Positions 17,252 to 25,858 of a DNA stretch of 64,000 nucleotides are shown here, one piece after another (the stretch's first letter is position 1; every line of letters begins with the position of its first letter). Under the pieces are notes generated by a model. The model saw nothing but the letters and a program-made list of their open reading frames with translations, was not told the DNA's origin and did no database searches. The translations under genes were made by a program, and so were the position numbers. The stretch covers positions 1-64,000 of the forward strand of contig NZ_JALJDX010000215.1 in the NCBI RefSeq assembly GCF_022952855.1, read 5' to 3'. The DNA comes from Pseudomonas sp. RGM2987. GTDB taxonomy: Bacteria > Pseudomonadota > Gammaproteobacteria > Pseudomonadales > Pseudomonadaceae.

Positions 17252-17566
17252 GAAGCAAGTCCACGGACAAAACTGACACATCCTTCGGGATCGGAAGACG
17301 GCCATTTCACCGTGATGGTGTGCTCGCCAAATGGCAGCTCGATGATCACCGATGACTCGGCCTGCCTTTTCGGGGCGACCTTTACCGGAACAAACGCCGA
17401 CAGGGTTGCGGGTAGTTGATCTCGGAAAAGTGGTAGCCAGTTACGGATCACGTTGGCATTGATGCCATGACTGATGGCCACGCTGGAAATGGAGGCAGCC
17501 GGGCTGCAGGCATTCCTGGACAACCTGGGCTTTGAACGACTTGGAGTAAGAGCTTCGTTGGCGCAT
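17248..17566 (-). pseudogene. tnpA of the older IS66 (frameshifted)
   Basis: Starts MRQRSSYSKSFKAQVV at 17566. One extra base near 17503 shifts the frame just before ISSVAISHGINANVIRNWLP; the rest is intact to the stop at 17248. Similarity to the newer copy is high at protein level but clearly diverged, so the two elements are different IS66 isoforms. Confidence 0.88.
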
Positions 17567-17785
17567 TTAAGGGCTATCGCGTCCGCTTAAAATAAGTGGA
17601 CACCATCGCCCTTAATTTGGGAGATCGGTAGGCGTGTTCACAGTTCGCTTACACCTCAGCGCAAGGTGGGATGCCCGGATGGTTACCCCAAGTCGTCGTC
17701 AGCGAACGGTTAATCCGTTAATCGTGTTGATTGCGCCGCTCGCCAAGCGGCGCAATCAGATGATTGTTCTGCGTGGTTTCTGAGT

Positions 17786-20356
17786 TTAAACTGCCTTTTT
17801 CCTTCGGCCTTCCAAGTCATCTCGCCACTGCTTGAGCGATTCAATGTCGGCTTTCAGTTCGGGCTCTTCTGGAGCTTGTACCGGCATCTCATCAGACTGG
17901 CTGTGCTCAAAGCAGCTGTATTTGGTCATCAACTCGTCAATTTTTTGAAGATCCTCACGGGTGATCCCGAGAAGGGCAGGCAGACGACCATCTGTGGAAA
18001 TGCCGCGCCTATGGCGTACGACGATTTTAAACAGAAGGTCATCTTCAACCGACCTTTCGATTAATTTCCTGAAATCGCTACAGATACCTTGAGCTAAGGC
18101 ATAGTAAGCAGTTGCACCTGAATCTTCGCCCGCTTTCTTGGCGTCCCTGACGCGAGTCAGCAGGATGTTGTTTGCGGTCTTCGTCGAGCTATTCCACACT
18201 GCTTGATCAGCAGGGTGTCCTGATGCTCCACCAAAGGACTCGATGCACATTTGCTGGAAGTTATCCTTCTTCCAAGAATCACCAACTTTCTTGGCAACGT
18301 CATCCATCGCTCCGTAAAGCGAAAGCCTGTGCGTAAAAATAAGGACCTGCCGTTCTTTAGCCAATTCAGCTAAGCGGCATGCGACTTTCCATTCGAAATC
18401 ATGATCTAGCGACGAGATTGGGTCATCGAAAATGAAAGGGGCGACACCTGGTTTGTCGGTAACGTCCGCAAGGAAAGCTGCAAGGGATATGATCCTACGC
18501 TCACCTTCGCTCAACACTTTGTCAGGCGAGTGATCACCATTTTTGAGAGCTTTGAGTTTGAGTTGATGAAGCACTCTACCCCGAGTGGTTCTGGTCTTTA
18601 TCAACTCAACCTGAATTCGGGTGGCACCTAGAGCACGCAGCTCATCATTGAAGCGCTTGACGTACAACTCGGTAACCACGCTTTCGGAGATTTCGGTTGC
18701 CTTGTTAGAGATACGACGAGAGCTTGCACTAGTCTTCAGCTTGTCGAGCAGCTTGTGGTCCTTGAGCCTCTGTTGTTCCTTCCTGACTGCTTCGCTTTGC
18801 TGCGAAACCCATTGGCTAGCCTCCAATGAGGTTTTATCAGCGACAGCTTTCGGCCTGTCGAACTGAAGCGCATCTCGATCGAATTGGTCTGCTTCCAAAG
18901 TCAGCTGCTGCGCGAATTGTTCAAGTACAAGGAGATTCGCGGCTACATCGGGGACCGTACCCGCCAAGCCTGACTGCTCGTGATCCAGCAGGGTTTTCCT
19001 CGATTCTCCGACACCTCTCCAAAAGCCCCACACTGCTGCCATCCACTCAGGCGTGGTCAAAGCTGCCGCAGTGCACTGCGTCTGTACCTCGGCCTCCGTC
19101 GGGCTGTTAGGAAGCATACGGAGAGTTTCGCTGTAAGTTTGCTCGGCAGACTTTGCATCTGTTTCCAGGCGGCTTTGTACAAACAGCTCGAAATCGTTGA
19201 GTCGATCTTGGGCTTCAGCCGATAGTTCTTGATGGCAGAGCACGCAGCGCCCGTCCACGGTAACTGGATAATGCTGGTCCGGATACGGCGTTTGGGAATA
19301 TGCGCGAGCCGCCTCCCACATTGCTTTCCATGTCGGCGTACCGACGCCTTCTAAAATCGCTGATTTGGCCTGCGCGCCTTCGATCGCAATACGTCGTTTG
19401 TCACGGGCGTTTGATCGCTGAGTGCGGATAGTTTGGATCTGCTCAGCGCCAAACGCCGCCACGGCTATCTTGATGCCTTTGACGATATTGGTTACTTGGA
19501 CGCAGGTGTCGCGTTTCTGTTTCGCAAGCGATGAGGGATCACTGGTCTTCAGTCGTTCATTGAGCGCTTCTAAACTACCTGCGTTTTCTGGAGTCCAGCG
19601 TAAAAGATTATCGACAGCTGATGGTGCCAGCGCGCTAAGGCCTTGATAGCTCTTGCCGGCGCTCGTGTCTTTGAGGGTAGCGGGGATAGCCGGGAGCTGG
19701 CTCACAAGCTGATCTTGTTCAGCCTGCAAGGTGTCCCTAACCGAATCAGTCGCATTGGCCAGCTTCTCGAACAAACCCATGATGGGCGGGCTGTACGTGG
19801 CCGCGCTTTCGCTTTTCAGGTAATGGAGCGCCTCTTCACTATCGAAGATGTCTATCTCCCGCAATTGTTCAATCGCGGGGTGGGTGATATGCCATTCAAC
19901 GCTTTCCGATGACTGATCCAGTTCAAAGCTGAGGGTGCATTTGCTGGAAGCTGGAGCCGCTTGGAAAACGTTTGGTTTGAGATCACTGGCGCGAGCTTTG
20001 CCTGTCGCTTTTTTCAGAATCCTCGTGTAACAGGACTTGCCGGAGCCATTATGCCCGTAGATAACCGTTAAATTGCCGGTACCAAAGTCTAAAGGCGCCC
20101 TGGGACCAAGGCTCTCAATTCCTGTGACGTCTGCAATACTTCGCAATCGGAGCACAGAGCCAGCTGGAGCGTGTGTTAGCTCATCGAATGTTCGATGTTT
20201 CGAGACGGCCTGCCCTGACGGCGTTTTTAACAGTGCGGCAATCTGGGAAATGTCATCCTGGGTGAGATCACCGTTTTTAAGCAGCCGATCAGCAGCCTCC
20301 TGAAGCCAGTCCGGCTGCTCAAGTAGCCAGATGCGTACCTGTCCCTGCGCGTCCAT
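17786..20356 (-). CDS. AAA_13-type ATPase with CxxC hook (RloC/PrrC-like)
   Basis: 856 residues. Walker A GHNGSGKS lies near residue 100, the ABC-type signature LSEGERRIISLA near 613 and Walker B FIFDDPISSLDH near 637. Between them runs a helical, coiled-coil region with CVLCHQEL near residue 370, resembling a Rad50-type zinc hook. The C-terminal 200 residues contain FRKLIER and a late YSCFEHSQ, in the region where RloC and PrrC anticodon nucleases carry their Arg-x3-Glu...His residues; the R-x3-E is present, but the His spacing does not obviously match. An ATPase of the defence type is firm; tRNA cleavage is only a hypothesis. The gene stands alone, with IS66 debris downstream and the integrase upstream. 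Confidence 0.8.
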   Translation of the reverse strand: MDAQGQVRIWLLEQPDWLQEAADRLLKNGDLTQDDISQIAALLKTPSGQAVSKHRTFDELTHAPAGSVLRLRSIADVTGIESLGPRAPLDFGTGNLTVIYGHNGSGKSCYTRILKKATGKARASDLKPNVFQAAPASSKCTLSFELDQSSESVEWHITHPAIEQLREIDIFDSEEALHYLKSESAATYSPPIMGLFEKLANATDSVRDTLQAEQDQLVSQLPAIPATLKDTSAGKSYQGLSALAPSAVDNLLRWTPENAGSLEALNERLKTSDPSSLAKQKRDTCVQVTNIVKGIKIAVAAFGAEQIQTIRTQRSNARDKRRIAIEGAQAKSAILEGVGTPTWKAMWEAARAYSQTPYPDQHYPVTVDGRCVLCHQELSAEAQDRLNDFELFVQSRLETDAKSAEQTYSETLRMLPNSPTEAEVQTQCTAAALTTPEWMAAVWGFWRGVGESRKTLLDHEQSGLAGTVPDVAANLLVLEQFAQQLTLEADQFDRDALQFDRPKAVADKTSLEASQWVSQQSEAVRKEQQRLKDHKLLDKLKTSASSRRISNKATEISESVVTELYVKRFNDELRALGATRIQVELIKTRTTRGRVLHQLKLKALKNGDHSPDKVLSEGERRIISLAAFLADVTDKPGVAPFIFDDPISSLDHDFEWKVACRLAELAKERQVLIFTHRLSLYGAMDDVAKKVGDSWKKDNFQQMCIESFGGASGHPADQAVWNSSTKTANNILLTRVRDAKKAGEDSGATAYYALAQGICSDFRKLIERSVEDDLLFKIVVRHRRGISTDGRLPALLGITREDLQKIDELMTKYSCFEHSQSDEMPVQAPEEPELKADIESLKQWRDDLEGRRKKAV

Positions 20357-20721
20357 ACGATTCCCTTCTGATTATAAGTCAGGAGACGCTAGCAGAGTGC
20401 CATTAGCTTAGCAATTTAGCGCGCGCTTTTAAAATTGCAGTCTTCGCGCTGCGTCCATGATGTGCGGCTGGCTTACACTGTTGCTGCCGCGCAAGTGGGA
20501 GTTCGTTTAACTACGCAAGGTGAATCGTCCCCGGTTTAGTAGACGCGTTGAGTGCCTGCTTTTGGCTCGTTGCCAGCGGCTGAATCGCCGCTACTTTTTT
20601 AGACGTGCGACTGGCAACTGCTGGCCGACTTTTGCCGGTCATGATGGGCAGAAATCGAGCCAAATAGCGCGCTCGGCGATGTCATACGAAACTATGATTA
20701 CTCAGTACTGAAGATGCCGAC
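20357..20721. other. Gene-free stretch
   Basis: No gene found. A small hairpin AGCGGC-tgaatc-GCCGCT (20575-20592) followed by ACTTTTTT resembles a plus-strand terminator, but no plus-strand gene leads into it. The part around 20600-20690 has the look of a degenerate Pseudomonas intergenic repeat (GCCGGTCATGATGGGCAG), recognised by familiarity only. Confidence 0.4.
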
Positions 20722-22206
20722 TTATGAAGTCGGTAGCAATCCATTCTCGGTATAGGCTGGGAAAGAAATCATCGACTCGGTCGGAGGGTGCTCGTAGGCG
20801 GAGGACAACACAGCACTGAGTCGATCGCCCAGCAGATTCCAGGCACGTTTCTTCTCTTCGGCATAGTCGTGATGCAGGTAGTGGCGTCTCACCCGAGAAC
20901 CGGCCAGCACATGGTTTTGGCAGCGATCGATGACGTCCAGGCTGACCCCCAAAGCCTGCATCATGGTTGCCCCCGTACGGCGCAAGTCATGCGGCGTCCA
21001 GTCGCCGTTTTGGCCGTCAGCAAGGACCAAGGTATCGTCATGGCACCGTCTGGAGAGGGCCTTGCGGTTTTTGAACCGGGCCTGGCGATCACCCACCTGC
21101 TTGCTCACCACCTTTACGTCCACATGCCCATCATCCTGCTTGTTCGGAAAGCACCACTGCGAGTCTCCCGTCAGGGTTTTGAGTTCCTGAAAGAAATGCA
21201 GGGCGAAGGGCGAGAGGAACACATGGTGGTCTTGTTTCTTGCCACGGGTGCCTTTGACGTTTTCGCTCGGGAGGAACCAGGTTTGCTGGTCTAGATCGAC
21301 ATTTTTCCATTCCGCCTGCAGCAACTCGCCAATCCGGCATAGCGTGCCCAGGCTGATCCAGAGCGCGAGCTGCGTTTTCTTCTTTAGCGGACGAATGCCG
21401 TCGTATTTTTGGCCCGCGGGGAGGGCATCATAATCGGCAGTCATTTGCTGGAAGCGGGTGTGCAGTTCCAACAGCTCAGCCGGTGAGAGGATGCGGCTTC
21501 TTTCCGCTTCGTAGTCGGCAGGGATCAAGGGGGAGATGTCGACCAGCTCAGTTGGATCACCCTCGATCAATAAGGCTCGCCAGGGTTGGCGCTTTCTGGC
21601 CCAACCGAACATCTGAGTGAGGTCGGCGAAGAAGCTGATGGCTTGCCGGTGAGCGCCGCGGTTGACCACGGTGCGGATCAGCGCCCGAACATCGTGTTCG
21701 GAAACATTGTTCACCGCTGTCCTGCCAAGTGCCGGGAATAGGTCCTTGTTAAAACGGCGCTGCAACTCGGCATTGCCGTCTTTGCGCGCGACGCCATCCA
21801 ACAGCCAGGCGCTGGCCAGATCCTGGACGGTCAGCGTTTGCACCTTCGTCGTTATTGCATGTTCGGCCTCTACGTTAGCTGCGGCGTATGCCTGTGCCTT
21901 GGCGGTTTTCTTCTGCTCGTTTGGATTGATCTGCTCATCGATGAGCGCTCGGGCCTGGTTGCGGGCCTTGCGAATGTCCGTCAGGGATTTGCGCGGCCAG
22001 GTTCCGCAGGCGTACTCTTTATTTTGGTCGCCCCAGCGATAACGGTAGAAAAAGCTGACCGATACGCCGTCCTTACGCAGGGAAATTCGACCCGCGAGAT
22101 TGCCATCCTCCCGGAGGATCCGGCCGGCATCATTGGCGGTCAGCGACTCGAGTTCTTTGATGGTGATTTTGGCCACGAAACGGAATCTCCCTACTTTTAC
22201 CCCCAC
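20722..22206 (-). CDS. int: Tyrosine recombinase / island integrase
   Basis: 494 residues. It has the DUF4102-like N-terminal arm-binding region (ISLRKDGVSVSFFYRYRWG...GTWPRKSLTDIRKAR), a SAM-like core-binding domain (about 130-240), and a catalytic domain with Arg in TLCRIGELLQ (near 289), HDLRR (near 405) and the likely catalytic Tyr in HHDYAEEKK (near 443). It should integrate and excise the island at the tRNA-Pro site found 130 bp upstream of its start. The frame is intact. Confidence 0.92.
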   Translation of the reverse strand: MGVKVGRFRFVAKITIKELESLTANDAGRILREDGNLAGRISLRKDGVSVSFFYRYRWGDQNKEYACGTWPRKSLTDIRKARNQARALIDEQINPNEQKKTAKAQAYAAANVEAEHAITTKVQTLTVQDLASAWLLDGVARKDGNAELQRRFNKDLFPALGRTAVNNVSEHDVRALIRTVVNRGAHRQAISFFADLTQMFGWARKRQPWRALLIEGDPTELVDISPLIPADYEAERSRILSPAELLELHTRFQQMTADYDALPAGQKYDGIRPLKKKTQLALWISLGTLCRIGELLQAEWKNVDLDQQTWFLPSENVKGTRGKKQDHHVFLSPFALHFFQELKTLTGDSQWCFPNKQDDGHVDVKVVSKQVGDRQARFKNRKALSRRCHDDTLVLADGQNGDWTPHDLRRTGATMMQALGVSLDVIDRCQNHVLAGSRVRRHYLHHDYAEEKKRAWNLLGDRLSAVLSSAYEHPPTESMISFPAYTENGLLPTS

Positions 22207-22335
22207 AAAAACGTCGGCTCTTGATGGACGTTACTGGACTCTCGTAGAGCAGAACACCGCTGGAGCTCAAGTAAATACTAGCTTATAAAAATCCAGAGTG
22301 AAATTTCGGAGTCTTTCAAGAAGTATAAAAAAGGA

Positions 22336-22381
22336 GATGGGGTGCTAGGGGTCGAGTGTTCGAATCACTCCGTCCCGACCA
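22336..22381 (+). other. att site: 3' part of tRNA-Pro(GGG)
   Basis: The sequence runs from the anticodon loop (TGGGGT) through a variable region, a T arm GAGTG-TTCGAAT-CACTC, the acceptor strand CGTCCCG, discriminator A and CCA. It matches the layout of proline tRNAs such as E. coli proL. The 5' half is absent, so this is not a working gene but the copy left by recombination. The intact gene should stand at the other island end, outside the window to the left. Confidence 0.8.
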
Positions 22382-22395
22382 TATTTTTCAATGAC

Positions 22396-22960
22396 TTAGC
22401 CGCTTTCGAGCGGCTTTGTTGTTTCTGCCATAGGGACTTTCCAAGTGACCTTGGCTTTCTTCATGCTTCCCTCCTTCTCGTCTCGGTTCTTCACGCCGGA
22501 TCTGGCGTTCCTGCCTCCAAACCCCGCCCGAATCAGGAGTACGCTCGTTCCCAATTCCGGTACCGCGATTTCCCAATTCCATTGGAGTTTGCAGACTTCC
22601 TGCTCTCGGCATCCCGTATTGACCTTGAACATAGCCATGGTCTGAAGGTGCGCCGGCAGCTCGGCGAACAGGATCGACTGCTCTTCCCATGAAAGCGGGT
22701 AGGGCTTGCGGCTATTCGTCTTCTCATCCAGGAGCGAAATCATCGGTACGACGTCTAGCAAAAAGGGCGGCGCTCTTCGTCGCGCCACTTCCTGGCGCAG
22801 AGGTTTAGCGCCCTGATTACCCGCTTAAGCGCGGTGTTCACCGTCCGGTTGGTAACCCGGTTTCCCCTTTACCGGATTCAGCTTCGACTGGATGTATAAA
22901 GCGAGTGCATCGTCGTCGATGTGCGTTAGCGGCATACGACCAGCGAACAAACCCATTTCA
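22396..22960 (-). pseudogene. Second tyrosine recombinase, decayed
   Basis: Pieces of a phage-type integrase are read leftward in more than one frame: IDDDALALYIQSKLNPVKGK near 22,880-22,940, then NRTVNTALKRVIRALNLC near 22,800-22,860, then SWEEQSILFAELPAHLQTMA and FKVNTGCREQEVCKLQW (the catalytic Arg region) at 22,600-22,720. The catalytic C-terminus with HxxR and Tyr is missing. At least one frameshift separates the first pieces. Lying directly behind the same tRNA, it records an earlier integration. Confidence 0.75.
22399..22424 (+). terminator. tRNA terminator with UUCG tetraloop
   Basis: GCCGCT-TTCG-AGCGGC followed by TTTGTTGTTT, starting 17 bp after the tRNA CCA. It is probably the natural terminator of the tRNA-Pro gene and so marks the original chromosome sequence. 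Confidence 0.75.
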
Positions 22961-22972
22961 AGGAGTTGAGCG

Positions 22973-23179
22973 ATGCTCAAACCAATCAAGCTCGCCTGCG
23001 CGATCAGCTTGCCACTTCTGATCTGCGGCTGTTAGTCCTACTCAAGGATTCAGTCAGTTGGAGCCCAACTTGACCCAGCGCATGCTCAAAGAGTTATCGA
23101 CATCACCGACGACGGGGGCCGGGGGCTGATCGCGCTGGCTGCCTGCCAAGCTTACGTAGAAGGACTGAATGAAAGATAA
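22973..23179 (+). pseudogene. Small lipoprotein gene stopped after its lipobox
   Basis: AAGGAG precedes ATG 22973. Translation gives MLKPIKLACAISLPLLICGC and then TAG: a complete lipoprotein signal with lipobox LICGC and nothing after the Cys. Reading through gives about 48 more codons ending CQAYVEGLNER, with a better-looking frame in part of it, so both a nonsense change and frameshifts are likely. Next to an integrase remnant, a phage outer spanin (Rz1-like) or lysis lipoprotein is plausible. Confidence 0.5.
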
Positions 23180-23277
23180 GGGCGATAAAAAATCGGATTC
23201 AATGCTGTTATGGAGCGGAATAGCTTTGCCGTTGTGAGACATTGGGCGACAATTGCCCGTTTACAAGGAGGTTCAAA

Positions 23278-24366
23278 ATGGACCGTAACAACAGTCTCGA
23301 CTCATTGCGGTTCCTAGCGGCGCTTTGCGTAGCGGTAGCGCACTGCCTAACGGCTTTTTCGACTCAGCCGTTTCACGCCCAGACTTTGTCGATGATGAAT
23401 TTTTCCAATGTCGAGGGGGTGTTTGCTCGCCTCATCCAGCTTTTGTTCAACGCGCACTCAGCAGTAATCATTTTTTTCGTTCTTAGCGGTTTTGTATTGA
23501 CTCTCTCTTTGCAGCGTCTTTCTTCTGTGAATTATGGGGTCGAGTTTTTCGTCTTCGTTATACGTCGTGTTTATCGTATATTTCCTGCCTTGATCTGTAG
23601 TCTTCTTATTCTGGGGTTCATGATCAGCTATCCGTCTGAAAAATTAGTGCAGAATATGCTTTTGATGGATACGTCAATTAACAGTGTAGCCTGGACTTTG
23701 AAGGTTGAATTGGCGGGATGTGTTGTAGTTTTTCTTGGGTTTGCAGTTCATCGTCTTTTTCGGCCTGGATTGGTATTTTTAGGCTTGGCGCTTGCATTGC
23801 TTTATTTTTCAGGTTTGATTTCGCCAATTTATGCTAAATATCTTCCGGCCTTCTTTATTGGGAGCTTGATAACGTACGCGCGAAAGGATGTGGTTGTCGG
23901 TCCATATGTTTCTCATGTGGGCCTGCTGCTTATGCTCGTATCGGACATGGCGTTTGGGTATAAAAGTGATACATCAATAATCGTCCAGACAATATGTGCA
24001 GGTATTCTGATTCTGAGCATTTCTCGGTCTGGATTTATGCCGTGGTTGAACCGCCCGGTTCTGACGTTTCTGGGTAAAATATCGTTTTCGTTTTATCTTA
24101 TGCATCTGATTGGAATGATCCTGACCCGGCAGCTTTGCGTAAAGCTGGGCATCCCGCTTGGTGGGATGTCAATGATTGGAAATGCAGCCGTTTATGCGGC
24201 GATATCCGTCTCCCTGACGATTGCAATATCGGCGATCACCTATTACTTAGTAGAGCAGCCTATGAATAAGGTTGGAAGTGACACTGCTAGCTCTTTTAGA
24301 AAGATGTTTCTTCGCCGCTGCTGGACCGGTACATCTACTGCATCCGAGACACAGCCAGTACCCTAA
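23278..24366 (+). CDS. Acyltransferase 3 family membrane protein (OafA/YrhL-like)
   Basis: 362 residues from the ATG at 23278, chosen because AAGGAGGT lies 5 bp ahead. It starts NSLDSLRFLAALCVAVAHCL, the family motif with the catalytic-type His, and has about ten membrane spans, including FFVLSGFVLTL and RRVYRIFPAL. Such enzymes acetylate or acylate cell-surface sugars such as O-antigen. The gene is clearly AT-richer than the core genes and sits among phage remnants, so lysogenic conversion of the surface is a reasonable guess. Confidence 0.85.
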   Translation: MDRNNSLDSLRFLAALCVAVAHCLTAFSTQPFHAQTLSMMNFSNVEGVFARLIQLLFNAHSAVIIFFVLSGFVLTLSLQRLSSVNYGVEFFVFVIRRVYRIFPALICSLLILGFMISYPSEKLVQNMLLMDTSINSVAWTLKVELAGCVVVFLGFAVHRLFRPGLVFLGLALALLYFSGLISPIYAKYLPAFFIGSLITYARKDVVVGPYVSHVGLLLMLVSDMAFGYKSDTSIIVQTICAGILILSISRSGFMPWLNRPVLTFLGKISFSFYLMHLIGMILTRQLCVKLGIPLGGMSMIGNAAVYAAISVSLTIAISAITYYLVEQPMNKVGSDTASSFRKMFLRRCWTGTSTASETQPVP

Positions 24367-24412
24367 TCGAGATAGTCTTTGCTGATCACATTGGCCATCT
24401 GCCAAGCGCAGG

Positions 24413-25164
24413 TCAAAGGATTGAATCAGCAATAGGCCTGATCAGCTCGGGGCCCTGATTTCTCACGGTGCCGACGGCGCGGTCCACCTTGAACCATTCG
24501 AACGTCTCGGTCTGCTCGCCTTGGTGAAGGAGCATTTGTTCGACGCGCTCCTTGGGCGTGGCCGGGTCGAGCCATTCCCGGGCAAGCTCGGGTTTAGCAC
24601 CACGGGGCGACCGCCGATAAATCCATAGCAAGGCTCCAGTTTCATGCTCAGAGCGACGTATCAAACCGTCATACGGTCGAATTGAATCTCTTTCGTCTGC
24701 GTCAAAACGGAAAACCTGCATCCACAGAACGCCAGCGATTCTAGTTGGCCGGGTTTTTTCCGCCTCTCGAACAAGATCAATAGTCTTTCCGTACAGAGAG
24801 TCGTCGGTATTCGGGTTCCACTCCTTGAAGAGCGTCGTTGCGCCAGCGCTGACCTTGATGATCCCGAATTTTCCTGATGTCTTCATGCTTTGGGCGAAGG
24901 AAGTTTCAGGACCGAAACCCTTCACTTCAGAAACGCCAGGGGCAAGCGGCGCCCATTTTCCGGCTTTGAAGAAAAGAGCATTGCTTTGCTTGCGTGCGCT
25001 TCAGCGACTCCGGCAACTTCTGCGCGTCGGAGCGCATGCCGACCATATTGCTTTGGCCGAGCAGCAAGTAAACAGGTAGGGGGGGCTCTGTTCCTGGAGC
25101 TTTCTGCTTTGGCGTTACCAAAACGGGAGAAAATCAGCGTGATACAAAGTGCTGCAAAACCCAA
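24413..25164 (-). pseudogene. SASA-type carbohydrate O-acetylesterase, multiply frameshifted
   Basis: A signal peptide (MGFAALCITLIFSRFGNAKA) starts at 25164. The catalytic block PVYLLLGQSNMVGMRSDAQ follows in another frame, then KWAPLAPGVSEVKGFGPETS, KFGIIKVSAGATTLFKEWNP and IAGVLWMQ in a third. The GQSN block with the nucleophile Ser and the GVLW block are hallmarks of sialate O-acetylesterase-like (DUF303) enzymes. The family's GES-D segment after VLWMQ is lost. It is convergent with the acyltransferase gene; together they would add and remove acetyl groups. Confidence 0.75.
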
Positions 25165-25238
25165 ACTTCATCAGTCATTCCCTGAAAAACAGACCTTTCC
25201 ATCGCCGGTAGGACCGACACGATGGTCTCATTTTATAT

Positions 25239-25263
25239 AACCCCGCTGCGGAGCGGTTTTTTT
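25239..25263 (+). terminator. Rho-independent terminator
   Basis: CCGCT-gcgg-AGCGG followed by seven T. It is oriented for plus-strand transcription and no intact plus-strand gene ends close by, so it is probably a relic of phage transcription. Confidence 0.6.
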
Positions 25264-25271
25264 GAGAAAAT

Positions 25272-25442
25272 TTACGGCTGGGACCAGTCAGCTTGGTACA
25301 GCTCCTGGCAGACATGGTGCGTTTCGGGGTGGTTGGCGGTGTGCCATTCAACCGCGTTGGGCAAGTGATCAGCTGCCCAGAGTACTTGCACTCCCGCGTC
25401 GCGGGAACCGGTGGACCATTCGCCGAGGCTGGCGGTAAACAT
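25272..25442 (-). pseudogene. C5 cytosine methyltransferase, N-terminal fragment
   Basis: From the ATG at 25442 the product reads MFTASLGEWSTGSRDAGVQV and then LWAADHLPNAVEWHTANHPE, ending QADWSQP at a stop. This is the first motif region of phage-type DNA (cytosine-5) methyltransferases (AdoMet site, then ANH-x-AV-x-H-x-x-NHP). The Pro-Cys catalytic motif and target-recognition domain are missing, so it cannot work. Confidence 0.65.
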
Positions 25443-25571
25443 AGATATCCTCGCCAGCTGGCGTGATTCGTTGATTAGGGGAGGGTGTTGGATGATTGCC
25501 CGCAGAACCAAAATCAGAAAATGAAGTCTTCATATGGGCTTGCAGCCATCAATGAATACGGACAAAAAATA

Positions 25572-25811
25572 ATGAGCCTAATTGACTGCCCTGAATGCAA
25601 TGCCAGGATCTCCGATAAAGCCTACTCCTGCCCCCACTGCGGCAATCCTTTTCGCGAGCCGCCATCTGGCCGCTATTTCAGCGAGAAAAACATTGGACAG
25701 ATTGCTGGGGTCACCGGCATCTGGCTGACAGCTCCTTGGCTCGCACGGATGGTGTTTGGGATTGTCTGTGTGATTGCAATCGCAGCGGTTTTCATATTCC
25801 GCTCAAGCTGA
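25572..25811 (+). CDS. Small zinc-ribbon membrane protein
   Basis: 79 residues from MSLIDCPECN. Two CxxC pairs (CPEC and CPHC) form a zinc ribbon of the type common in small bacterial membrane proteins, and one membrane segment (VFGIVCVIAIAAVFIF) ends the protein. The first in-frame ATG lies further upstream, but the ribbon normally starts at the N-terminus, so 25572 is preferred. Function unknown. Confidence 0.7.
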   Translation: MSLIDCPECNARISDKAYSCPHCGNPFREPPSGRYFSEKNIGQIAGVTGIWLTAPWLARMVFGIVCVIAIAAVFIFRSS

Positions 25812-25858
25812 CAATAAAAAATGCAGCGGCCGGATTTGCAGTAGACGACTGGACCCTC

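Larger units (their letters stand above)
14086..17652 (-). mobile_element. Older IS66-family remnant, interrupted by a second IS66
   Basis: Two separated pieces form one decayed element: 14086-14143 encodes (leftward) HGDLMELNSEQLQALV, and 17020-17652 holds the rest of tnpB, tnpA and the outer end CGCTTAC at 17652. Joined across the newer insertion they give FSWPSNRHGDLMELNSEQLQ, which aligns with the intact TnpB of the newer copy. tnpC and the far end are missing at 14086. Both remaining genes are broken. Confidence 0.85.

Noticed and set aside
17786..20356. Firm call of the AAA_13 protein as an RloC anticodon nuclease
   Set aside because: The Arg-x3-Glu is present, but the His spacing does not fit the known PrrC triad, so only likeness is claimed.
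22336..22381. Intact tRNA gene
   Set aside because: The 5' acceptor strand, D arm and 5' anticodon stem are missing. It is a recombination copy of the 3' part only.
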